From NCBI GenBank assembly GCA_017630395.1, contig JAGBVI010000001.1, positions 124,001 through 188,000 on the forward strand: DNA of 64,000 nucleotides, given 5' to 3'. The notes beneath the pieces were generated by a model. That model did not search any database, had not been told where the DNA came from, and was given only the letters and a program-made list of their open reading frames with translations. Position numbers and translations under genes: made by a program. How positions within the stretch are numbered: position 1 is the stretch's first letter; every line of letters starts with the position of its first letter. Below are positions 46,984 through 54,824 of this stretch, piece after piece. Source of the DNA: Paludibacteraceae bacterium. Its GTDB lineage: Bacteria; Bacteroidota; Bacteroidia; Bacteroidales; Paludibacteraceae.

Positions 46984-47133
46984 TTACTTCGTTAAAGAAG
47001 TTTCAGTCTCAATCTCATCAGAAGTATCATGACTTGTACATTCATTGCATTCAAACGCAAATTTAACGAACTCATCATTACCGCTCACGATTTGAGCAAC
47101 TTTCCAAGTAGGTATTTCGTTTTCGTAAATCAT
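46984..47133 (-). CDS. Small acidic protein (49 aa)
   Basis: MIYENEIPTWKVAQIVSGND is followed by FAFECNECTSHDTSDEIETE. The CNEC pair may bind metal. It has its own ATG and TAA on the minus strand and ends right beside the fibre terminator. Function unknown. Confidence 0.5.
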   Translation of the reverse strand: MIYENEIPTWKVAQIVSGNDEFVKFAFECNECTSHDTSDEIETETSLTK

Positions 47134-47170
47134 GTTTTTTAGTTATTGTTAGTATTTTTAGGCTATGTCC

Positions 47171-47290
47171 ACCAAATAGGTGTTGACTTTATCGATTCAT
47201 TATCAAATGTCCGTAGCCATCGGACTCTACATTCTAACCCATTTCTGCGGTATTGAATGCTACTTTTCTTCTATTTAGCACCTATTTGGT
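47171..47290. repeat. 120-bp element bounded by a 12-bp inverted repeat
   Basis: ACCAAATAGGTG (47171-47182) is perfectly inverted at 47279-47290. Inside lies GTCCG/CGGAC with a 7-base loop (47209-47225). I see no credible ORF of normal size in the 208-base gap 47134-47341. It could be a structured RNA, a binding site or a mobile-element remnant. Confidence 0.6.
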
Positions 47291-47341
47291 AGTACAGAGT
47301 CTATTTTTATCAATGTCTATATTTTCCGTTATTTTTTGAGA

Positions 47342-48661
47342 TTATTCCCATTTTTTCTTACTTAATTTGTAAAAAGATTCCATTCGTATTTTTTCTTCGG
47401 AAATTCCACATGTAGCTCTATGTCCTTTGTTATAAGTTTTATTATATTCTTCCCACGCATCGCCATCACTAAAACCATAACAATTAACTTTTACATCGTC
47501 GTAATCAGCCAACATCGCAAGTACAATTGTTCCACTGGTTAGAGGTAGCATCCATGAGGGATTGCCTAGCATATGAAGCTCACATCCTTTATATCGCTGG
47601 TGTACTCTTGTTATTTTTTGATTAGGTATTTCACTTAACAAGAACAATTTAGGTAGATATTTTTGTATTATTTCCTTTTGGTCTGATAAACCATCTGGCA
47701 ATTTGTTGTGGCACGCAGAAGTCCCAGTCAATACTAACCCATCAATTTTTTTACCGACCTTTTCAGATTGATAATTGTAAAAATTATTGAAGCGTATGAC
47801 AAAATCTGCACTATCTATTTCTTCGGAGTAATCCTCATCAACTTCCGCATTGCCAACTATTGCAACTTTTTTACCCTTTATACTTTTAAAAAAGTCATTA
47901 TCTTGTATAAAAGCTTCATTTACCATGTTCGACATTGCATTTAGACTTTCTTTCCTATCAATTTTTTTATTTTTGAATGAAATGGAAAGATAATCTTCTT
48001 TTTTATCACCCTGTTTCATTTCAAAATAGTTCACATTTGTTTTTACACCCTCCAAATAATCAATATTGATTCGTATTGGTGCGCTCATTTCCAATAGATA
48101 AGAAATAAGCCTATTTGTGTAAGGATTGTGTCTCATTCTTTTTTTCAATAATACTGCCTTTGGGTCATTGTCATTTTTTATGCCATTAACAATATTCATG
48201 ATTGTTTGAACTCCAATCTTACTGAAACATTGCCAATCATTTGTGCTAATTTTATCAATTTGTTTTGAAATTTGAGATAACCCAAGATTACTTTGTTTCT
48301 TTGTCCTCTATTCAATGGCAGTAATGAACCCAACGTGGTTTAGAACGCAATCTTCTTTTAATGTTACGATGTAATCAAAATTAAAATCTTTGTAAATCTC
48401 GCAAAATGTTTTGAACATACCTTCAACTCCTTCAAAACCTTCCATCTTAAATGTATATCGCTTTAACTCGCATTCCATTGGTAAGTCAGATTTTTCAATC
48501 TTAGTTTTGTTGCGAGCGTCATCAATCACATAAATTTTGTAATCATAATGATAATCTCTCTTGGTAAGATTTATTAAATTTTGTAAAGAAAGAGAAAGAA
48601 AATCCTTTTCCGTAGAATTCGTGAAATAACAAAATGCGACACTTATTAAATCGTTCTTCAT
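47342..48661 (-). CDS. Bifunctional glycosyltransferase: GT2-like + GT29 sialyltransferase-like, one TAG(Gln)
   Basis: TAG at 48308-48310 as Gln fuses two frames into 439 aa. Residues 1-200 are paralogous to the 50127 GT2-like protein (IYVIDDAR, GVEGMFKTF, FDYIVTL), but the DxD of the paralog (DSD) is KED here, so this half may not catalyse. Residues about 235-439 have the sialyl-motif L-like KKVAIVGNAEVDEDYSEEID and DFVIRFNNF, then an S-motif-like SWMLPLTSGTIVLAML and VNCYGFSDG. This is the pattern of GT29 sialyltransferases. It is the last gene of a glycosyltransferase operon. Donor and acceptor are unknown. Confidence 0.78.
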
Positions 48662-48669
48662 ACTTGTTT

Positions 48670-50130
48670 TTATATTTTAATCCAGTTCTCTTCGTATATA
48701 TCTTTGTCAATCAATCCGTTATCATTATACCACTTCTTATCTACAATGACTTTCTTATGTTCGCCAAGATAAGCAGCCCACCATGAGAATGAGGAACAAG
48801 ACATAATCAATTCTTCACAAGCAGTCATAAAGTAAATGTCATGAATTTCATCAGCTTCACCCATATCATTAGAACAACTTATTGTGAATTGATTGGCAAT
48901 ACAACATGATTCTACCAACTTTCTTGCTTTTTCAGGTTCGTCAGAAAATATAATAAGACGTTTAATGTGGGGAGATAAGAAACCCAATGCTCTTTCAATG
49001 AAAGTTTTGTCAGGAGATTTATAACGCTCTGACAATTTGAGATAATCACCCATTCTCACATGAATTCCTGCAACTCCTTCTTTCTTCTCATAACTAACTA
49101 ATCTATGAAATAATTGTTTAACCTCTTTCTCATAAGGTTTGAAATGTTTAGATGATTGGAAGAATCCTTGAACAAATCCAACAGTATCACTAGGAATAGG
49201 AGTATAATGATAAGTTGGCTCGGTGTATACAGGTTTACCCTTGGTATCCATTAATTGAGGAACACCAAACTCATCAGGAAGAATCTTATTAATCAATTCC
49301 TTATCATTAGGTAATCTCATCTCATAACCATTTCTCAAACAATGAGCATAACATGCAGCAATGAGGAATAGCCAATTACAGAATCTTGTATTACCAATGA
49401 AAGCAGGGATTACATACTTATTCTTCATCACTCCAAGATTATCCTTGTCTACTAAGAAGAAAGGATTAGCATGAGTATGTAATTGATGAAGATAGCCACT
49501 GTTAATTCTAGGGAAAACATTAACAAGTTCTTTGTTATCAGCTCTCCAAGTATTGATATAAGATTCATCATGATAAGGAACTCTACTAAGTTTACCCTTA
49601 GCTTTATCTTTAAGATACATCTCATGACAATCCTTATTCATCTTGAACATGACATCATAACCGCCGATGGTCATTCCTGCATGAGTATATTTCCCTTCAT
49701 AGGACATAAGAGAACGACAACCACATGAGCCAATCTTACAAGTATTAGTTGTTAGAACCTCAAAAAATCCTGTCCCTGTGTGTTCAAAAACTGTTAGCTT
49801 ATCTTTATAGATTGGAAAGTTCTCCTCATTTACGAGTTTAGGACAAAAACAATTTGCTTGAATGTTAGCAAAGATGTCATAAGAATCCTTATACTTATCA
49901 AGGATTTCCATATGTCTTTTATTCTTCATCCACAACTCCTGATTTCTGAAAGGAAGTGATTCAATCTTTTCTACAATTAAACCTCTTCTATCCTCAATAC
50001 AATCAGGATTATCAGTAAGAATAAGAACGTCAGTACAATGAGGGTAAAAGTTCTTAGCCGTGGTTTCAAGCCACGGCTTTATCATTTTTACATACTCATT
50101 TGTGAAGATACAATAGAGTAAAATTTTCAT
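48670..50130 (-). CDS. Bifunctional glycosyltransferase: GT6-like + GT11 alpha-1,2-fucosyltransferase-like
   Basis: Residues 1-225 look like GT6 (the ABO/alpha-Gal family): ILLYCIFTNEYVKMIKPWLE, DVLILTDN, a donor-site QAN where mammalian enzymes have DxD and bacterial ones NxN, and YHDESYINTW where GT6 has WHDESxLN. Residues about 240-486 look like GT11: FIGNTRFCNWLF, GIHVRMGDYLKL (H-x-R-x-GDY), LIIFSDEPEKA and IMSCSSFSWWAAYLG. One polypeptide would thus combine alpha-1,3-Gal/GalNAc transfer with alpha-1,2-fucosylation, the two steps that build histo-blood-group-like glycans. It overlaps the GT2 gene by 4 bases. Sugar specificity is inferred from family only. Confidence 0.8.
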   Translation of the reverse strand: MKILLYCIFTNEYVKMIKPWLETTAKNFYPHCTDVLILTDNPDCIEDRRGLIVEKIESLPFRNQELWMKNKRHMEILDKYKDSYDIFANIQANCFCPKLVNEENFPIYKDKLTVFEHTGTGFFEVLTTNTCKIGSCGCRSLMSYEGKYTHAGMTIGGYDVMFKMNKDCHEMYLKDKAKGKLSRVPYHDESYINTWRADNKELVNVFPRINSGYLHQLHTHANPFFLVDKDNLGVMKNKYVIPAFIGNTRFCNWLFLIAACYAHCLRNGYEMRLPNDKELINKILPDEFGVPQLMDTKGKPVYTEPTYHYTPIPSDTVGFVQGFFQSSKHFKPYEKEVKQLFHRLVSYEKKEGVAGIHVRMGDYLKLSERYKSPDKTFIERALGFLSPHIKRLIIFSDEPEKARKLVESCCIANQFTISCSNDMGEADEIHDIYFMTACEELIMSCSSFSWWAAYLGEHKKVIVDKKWYNDNGLIDKDIYEENWIKI

Positions 50131-50912
50131 AGAACATTTTCAGTATGTTTCTTCATCTCTGCCAAACTCTTTGCTCTATCCCATGTGGAAGTATTGGCAA
50201 AGACATTGGGCTTGAATGCTACGGCAGAATATGTCGTATAATCTACTTCTGCACCATTGAAAGCATTAAGACAACCTTTCATGTTAGGAATAGCGTCTAC
50301 GTTAATGCGAACAACAGGAGCCATCTCCATGAGAACAGATACAACCTTATCCTCATTATATCCATTAACTACACGCTTCTTCATTACAATCTCTTGCTGA
50401 TTACTTCCACGATTCATATAAGCAAACAAATTACAAATGGTATTCACGCCAAGCTTTGTAAAGTTCTGCCAACATCCGCAGCAACACAATTGAGCAAAAT
50501 ACGTACCAAACTGAGCCAACTGGTCAAGTGGAACATTATTCTTCTTCAAGTGTTCCTCAGTAGCATAAAGATAATCAAATGAATTAATTACACAGTCAGA
50601 GTCAAGTTTGATAAGGTAATCGTAATCGAACTTTTCTTGAATCTTTCTATATTCCTTGAACATACCGTCAATACACTCAAATCCATTAAGATTACCTTTA
50701 CGGTCAAATGTGGTGCTGATAAGAGTAGGAGAACCATGAAGTTCCTTTTTCTTCAATTTCTTCTCAGCTCTTGCATCATCGAACACATAAGTACGAACCT
50801 CATACTCAGGATGACGTGCAATAGTAGCTTCAAGTACCTTCAAACTCTCATTAAGGAAATCTATATCTTTCCAATAAGAGAAATAACAAACAGCAATCTT
50901 CTTCTTATTCAT
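50127..50912 (-). CDS. GT2-like glycosyltransferase (GT-A fold)
   Basis: A 261-aa GT-A type enzyme: IAVCYFSYWKDIDFLNESL, TYVFDDAR, FDYDYLIKLDSDCVIN with an intact DxD-type DSD, then a cysteine-rich loop (AQLCCCGCWQNF). Probably transfers the first sugar of the glycan built by this operon. It is paralogous to the N-terminal half of the 47342 protein. Start and stop overlap both neighbours, so translation is coupled. Confidence 0.8.
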   Translation of the reverse strand: MNKKKIAVCYFSYWKDIDFLNESLKVLEATIARHPEYEVRTYVFDDARAEKKLKKKELHGSPTLISTTFDRKGNLNGFECIDGMFKEYRKIQEKFDYDYLIKLDSDCVINSFDYLYATEEHLKKNNVPLDQLAQFGTYFAQLCCCGCWQNFTKLGVNTICNLFAYMNRGSNQQEIVMKKRVVNGYNEDKVVSVLMEMAPVVRINVDAIPNMKGCLNAFNGAEVDYTTYSAVAFKPNVFANTSTWDRAKSLAEMKKHTENVL

Positions 50913-51277
50913 TATTCAGTATCTTTCTTATTCTTTTTAATATACTCAAGGTCACGGTCAGCAAGTAGGAACGTCTCACATTTTACCTTATCCTTTGGCA
51001 TCATCTCAATCATCTTCTCTACAAAAGTATTGAAGTCAAAAATGACAGCAGAAGTCCAACCTGCCAAGTTATCAAAGCATCGAATTTCAATACTTCCTCC
51101 TGTCATACCTTGAGGTTCTTTTGATTGGTAATAAGCTCCCTTTTCACCTGTTGGAATACCAGGGTCAACAGAAATCTTAATACCACACTGTGCAAATACA
51201 TCCTTGGGTGCTTTGTGCAATTCCAAGTTCCAACGCCCTGTCTGAGGGTCATAATTAAATGGTTGATTAAAACTCAT
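50912..51277 (-). CDS. Hypothetical protein, first gene of the glycosyltransferase operon (121 aa)
   Basis: I do not recognise it. It begins MSFNQPFNYDPQTGRWNLEL and has a central beta-rich region (GGSIEIRCFDNLAGWTSAVI) and a basic tail. Its stop overlaps the GT2 start (TAATG). From position it could be the glycosylated virion protein or an accessory factor, but that is a guess. The 132 bases upstream hold only AT-rich sequence and a small hairpin (GGCTA/TAGCC). Confidence 0.65.
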   Translation of the reverse strand: MSFNQPFNYDPQTGRWNLELHKAPKDVFAQCGIKISVDPGIPTGEKGAYYQSKEPQGMTGGSIEIRCFDNLAGWTSAVIFDFNTFVEKMIEMMPKDKVKCETFLLADRDLEYIKKNKKDTE

Positions 51278-51409
51278 GGTTTCTATTTTTATTAAAAAAA
51301 TGTTAAAATTAGTTTATTATGTTTAGTAATTGGCTACACCATTATAGCCTCTACTCCTTATTCTAATGAAATCAGGAGTTTCTTTTCTATATCTATTTTT
51401 TTCTAATTC

Positions 51410-51679
51410 TTAAAGTCTTGTAAAATCCTTATAATTCATTTTGTCATCTTCTGTCATCTCAAAATCGTACATAAAAGTCCAATGAGTGCTTCTTACTATT
51501 CCTCCACCTGGGATTTCTACGGTCATTACACCCTTGTCAATACGAATGTCAATATCCTCTTCATCATCATAATCATCAGCATAAATTCTTCGATTATTGA
51601 TAACAATCATCGTAGCTCTAAACGTATCAACAGGCTTAGAACTTTCAAAGCTATGGTCTGTAATTGTAAAGTAATCCAT
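51410..51679 (-). CDS. Hypothetical acidic protein (89 aa)
   Basis: MDYFTITDHSFESSKPVDTF is followed by an Asp-rich stretch (YADDYDDEEDIDIRIDKG) and a beta-rich HWTFMYDFEM. I do not recognise it. A minus-strand TATAAT lies just upstream of the start. Confidence 0.65.
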   Translation of the reverse strand: MDYFTITDHSFESSKPVDTFRATMIVINNRRIYADDYDDEEDIDIRIDKGVMTVEIPGGGIVRSTHWTFMYDFEMTEDDKMNYKDFTRL

Positions 51680-51725
51680 ACATGTATAATTATACAGGAG
51701 TTCTATTCAAAGGGAGGTTTTATTG

Positions 51726-51733
51726 ATAAATAA
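51726..51733 (+). promoter_or_regulatory. T4-like late promoter box ATAAATAA
   Basis: The box ends 10 bases before ATG 51744. Confidence 0.55.
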
Positions 51734-51743
51734 TACTTGTAAA

Positions 51744-52505
51744 ATGAAGAATTATACTACGCAGACAGCAGCTCTCAAAGCAACAACAGTTGATACACGA
51801 TTATTGGATGCCAAACAAATTGATACCAAAAAGTTGTTCATAAATGGTGAATCACTTGAAGATGTCATTTTGCAAACTTCGCCAAAGGGTATCAATAATG
51901 CTGTTAAAATTTCTACAACTTTGGGGAGTGTTTTGGGAAATGATGTAACAGTAGGTGAATATGTTATTGGTGGCGGTACTGCTGGATATTTGTATGTTGA
52001 GAACTATAATAATCCTAAAAGTTTTACACCCGTTGCAGTAATTCTAAACTCAAACTTAATACATGTAAGTTGGATGACTCATGATGCTGGGTATAATTGT
52101 AAGTTATGGGAAGACGGAGATAATTTGAGTGAACTCTACGGTGGGATAAATGATGATACTATGATTGAAGTTCTCATAGTTATTCATGAACAACAAGACG
52201 GTGATGAGCCTGTACAAACTTCATTGACAGGGGCAGTTCAACATAATGTTGTCTATCATCTTGGTGAAGAAGCAAATCTCAATCTCACATTACCTACATC
52301 TCTTATTGCTAATTATGCAGCAGAAGTTGTATTCACAAGTGGTGCTACTCCAACTGTTGTAACAAGTGATAGTAGAATTAAATGGGTAGGTGATGATGTG
52401 ACTGCTGGTGTATTCACTCCTGTTGCTAATGTCAGATACTCATGTTCATTACAGTATGACGGTGTATTTGTTCGCGGTATGACTTTTGGAATTCCAACCG
52501 TTTAA
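51744..52505 (+). CDS. Tail-fibre-like protein with TTxTAALKAT N-terminus (253 aa)
   Basis: The first 45 residues (NYTTQTAALKATTVDTRLLD, IDTKKLFINGESLEDV) match the N-terminus of the 41274 protein, so this is probably another virion protein using the same anchor. The C-terminal half includes VVYHLGEEANLNLTLP and VFTSGATPTVVTSDSRIKWV, a small beta domain seen in phage fibre tips. I start at the ATG after the late box. Confidence 0.72.
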   Translation: MKNYTTQTAALKATTVDTRLLDAKQIDTKKLFINGESLEDVILQTSPKGINNAVKISTTLGSVLGNDVTVGEYVIGGGTAGYLYVENYNNPKSFTPVAVILNSNLIHVSWMTHDAGYNCKLWEDGDNLSELYGGINDDTMIEVLIVIHEQQDGDEPVQTSLTGAVQHNVVYHLGEEANLNLTLPTSLIANYAAEVVFTSGATPTVVTSDSRIKWVGDDVTAGVFTPVANVRYSCSLQYDGVFVRGMTFGIPTV

Positions 52506-52512
52506 TTGACTT

Positions 52513-53457
52513 ATGTTAAGGAGAAAACATTGTTCCGCAAAAACTCAAGCATTGAAAACTTCTGTTCCTTATGGAAGTACAAAAGTAGAGTATTTGGAAA
52601 GTTCTGGGACACAATGGATAATACCAAATATTTCAACAAAAGACTTATCTGTTGAAATAGATTACACTTCATTAAAAATAACGAATAATAATAATTATCA
52701 AAAAACATTTGGGTATTGGAGAGATAATGTACAATATCAAATTTTAGAAACTGCCAATTATGAATCATATCCAAATGGTGTCAGGGCTACTATTTTTGGA
52801 CAACCTATTTCTTTCGGTGATAGAAATAATTCATTGGAAATACAAGAAAGAACAAAATACAAGTTTGATGCTAACAGGGGTGAAGTATCTCGCAATAACA
52901 TAATTTATGCAAATGATATAGATTTTAGTAAAGGTTCTGAAAACAATCCTATTGGAATTTTTGTTGCATTGCAAAATTATTGGGATAATATTCAATATGA
53001 TAGTCCTGCAAACATGCGATTACATTCATTCAAATCTTGGAAATTAAAACTATTACAAACACATCTAATCCCATCCATTGACAAAACAGGAACTCCCTGC
53101 ATGTTTGACCTAATAACTCGCAAGAATTTCTATAATGTGGGAACAGGGCAATTCATTTATCCTACTACTTCCGCAACATACTCATTGAGAAGACCTCAAG
53201 CAGAATGGGCGAAAATGACTGATACAGGAGTTCATAAGATTTATCATACGCCTATTGGTTATGAGGGTTCTCTCGAAGAATATGCCATTGAAAATAATTA
53301 TAAGAGACTCGTTGAAACAGAATCACCTAATGAAGAAGGTAAGTATTATTCATTTAGATGGGTAGAAACTGATGATACTCTTATGACAGAATGGTTTGAA
53401 ATTGACCCTCCACAAGAAGAATTTTTTGAAGAAAATCTTGACAATTCCACAGAATAA
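52513..53457 (+). CDS. LamG/concanavalin-like virion protein (314 aa)
   Basis: The region TKVEYLESSGTQWI, followed by RLHSFKSWKLKLLQTHLIPS, DKTGTPCMFDLITRKNFYN and GTGQFIYP, is the pattern of concanavalin-like domains common in gut phage and bacterial surface proteins. The N-terminus (CSAKTQALKTS) faintly resembles TKTAALKAT. The C-terminal 80 residues include an acidic tail. Probable glycan-binding fibre or appendage. Confidence 0.72.
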   Translation: MLRRKHCSAKTQALKTSVPYGSTKVEYLESSGTQWIIPNISTKDLSVEIDYTSLKITNNNNYQKTFGYWRDNVQYQILETANYESYPNGVRATIFGQPISFGDRNNSLEIQERTKYKFDANRGEVSRNNIIYANDIDFSKGSENNPIGIFVALQNYWDNIQYDSPANMRLHSFKSWKLKLLQTHLIPSIDKTGTPCMFDLITRKNFYNVGTGQFIYPTTSATYSLRRPQAEWAKMTDTGVHKIYHTPIGYEGSLEEYAIENNYKRLVETESPNEEGKYYSFRWVETDDTLMTEWFEIDPPQEEFFEENLDNSTE

Positions 53458-53472
53458 TGCTATACTTCCCAT

Positions 53473-53480
53473 GTAAATAA
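53473..53480 (+). promoter_or_regulatory. T4-like late promoter box GTAAATAA
   Basis: The box ends 14 bases before ATG 53495. Confidence 0.5.
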
Positions 53481-53494
53481 ATTTAGCATATACT

Positions 53495-53806
53495 ATGGGC
53501 AAGACATGGAAGAAGCGTGACGGACATGGTAAGCATGTTGGTAATTGGCGTGGAAAAGGTGAAGAGTATGGTCACAATTGGCGACCTAATTCTTACAGAG
53601 GGGCTTACAGAGAGTTCTGTGAAACTGATAAAGATTATCCTAAAATGAGAAAAGGGGCAGTTCCCCCTGAGCCTTGGGATGACCAGCAAAGTGAGGGCAG
53701 AATTCGCCCTGATAGCTCAAGGTTCAATCACCGTTCAATGAAAAAGGCTAAGGATGCTCGCCGTGAGTTTGAAGATAACTTCCCTGACCTAAACATTGAA
53801 TTCTAA
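53495..53806 (+). CDS. Basic hypothetical protein (103 aa)
   Basis: A basic, Gly/Trp/Arg-rich protein (KTWKKRDGHGKHVGNWRGKG, NWRPNSYRGAYREF) that may bind nucleic acid. Its last 10 codons (NFPDLNIEF) are partly repeated as non-coding fragments before the tagged genes at 54288 and 54825, so it looks like the anchor gene of the tandem array. Confidence 0.7.
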   Translation: MGKTWKKRDGHGKHVGNWRGKGEEYGHNWRPNSYRGAYREFCETDKDYPKMRKGAVPPEPWDDQQSEGRIRPDSSRFNHRSMKKAKDARREFEDNFPDLNIEF

Positions 53807-53807
53807 A

Positions 53808-53815
53808 CTAAATAA
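53808..53815 (+). promoter_or_regulatory. T4-like late promoter box CTAAATAA
   Basis: Near-identical leaders precede 54288 (box 54272-54279) and 54825 (ATAAATAA at 54806-54813). Confidence 0.6.
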
Positions 53816-53823
53816 TAGAAATT

Positions 53824-54255
53824 ATGTACAAGTATAGAGTCCAAATTAAAGAAGTTAGTGGAAGATTGAATGAGAGTGTTCTTCCTTCTAAGAGTTTGGT
53901 AGTAAAGTCCAAAACGAAGAAGACCGATGAGCAGATTTTTGCTAAGGCTTCCAAGTATTACAAAGAGAAGTACGGACTTGTAATTGAAAGTGCTGATGTC
54001 GTTACTGATGAGTATGACATGATGCTTGTTGATTATGATTCTGTGTATAATGATGCTATTAGATTTGTAAAAAAGAATTCTAAAAAATTATCACGAATGT
54101 CAGAATTGAACGGTATTCAAATGATTTTTTCTGCCATCTGCGAGAAAAACGGAGTTAAATCTGATGAATTAGATGATGCTGCTTTTGAAACCATACGAGA
54201 TGCTGCCGCTGACGCTTGGGATACTATAAGGTCTGACACTTGGTATACTATATAA
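53824..54255 (+). CDS. Tagged protein, tandem copy 1 (143 aa)
   Basis: Residues 1-60 are the shared module (MYKYRVQIKEVSGRLNES ... KTDEQIFAKASKYYKEKYG, GLVIESADV). The cargo is small and acidic (VTDEYDMMLVDYDSVYNDAI ... DDAAFETIRDAAADAWDTIR), helical, and unrecognised. It has the KTDEQ/KTDKQ variant of the module shared with the next gene, showing these two are each other's closest relatives. Confidence 0.8.
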   Translation: MYKYRVQIKEVSGRLNESVLPSKSLVVKSKTKKTDEQIFAKASKYYKEKYGLVIESADVVTDEYDMMLVDYDSVYNDAIRFVKKNSKKLSRMSELNGIQMIFSAICEKNGVKSDELDDAAFETIRDAAADAWDTIRSDTWYTI

Positions 54256-54287
54256 ACATTGAATTCTAAAACTAAATAAAAGAAATT

Positions 54288-54770
54288 ATGTATAAGTATA
54301 ATGTAAAAATTCAAAAAGTAAGTGGTTCTCTCAATGAGAGTTCTATACCTACTAAAAATCTTGTAGTGAAGTCTAAGACAAAAAAGACTGATAAACAAGT
54401 ATTTGCAGAGGCTTCCAAGTATTACAAGGAAAAATACGGACTTGTAATTGAAAGTGCTGATGTAACGAAAAATAATTATAAAATGTTTGAAGTAGGAGAA
54501 ACTTATGATGGTCTTTTTCTTGACCATTGGGGTTATAGAAATACTAATAACCTCGTTTTTCAAGTAATTTCTCGCAATGAAGAATATGTTGTTTTGAAGG
54601 CAGTTGCAGGTGATTTTGAAAATTATAATTTCCCAAAACAGTCATTCAAACGAAAAATCAGAATAGACATGAGATACAAAAGTTTTGCCCAAGAATATGT
54701 TCAACTCCCAAAAGCATTTTGGGTAAACGGAGAACATGGTATCGTTGCTGTAAATAACGAAATGGTTTAA
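54288..54770 (+). CDS. Tagged protein, tandem copy 2 (160 aa)
   Basis: Residues 1-60 are the shared module (MYKYNVKIQKVSGSLNES ... GLVIESADV). The cargo is beta-rich (YKMFEVGETYDGLFLDHWGY, NEEYVVLKAVAGDFENYNF) with a FWVNGEHGIVAV end, quite different from copies 1 and 3. Function unknown. Confidence 0.8.
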   Translation: MYKYNVKIQKVSGSLNESSIPTKNLVVKSKTKKTDKQVFAEASKYYKEKYGLVIESADVTKNNYKMFEVGETYDGLFLDHWGYRNTNNLVFQVISRNEEYVVLKAVAGDFENYNFPKQSFKRKIRIDMRYKSFAQEYVQLPKAFWVNGEHGIVAVNNEMV

Positions 54771-54824
54771 TTTGTTTTCCCGACCTTAACATTGAAATCT
54801 AAAAAATAAATAAAAGAAACAATT

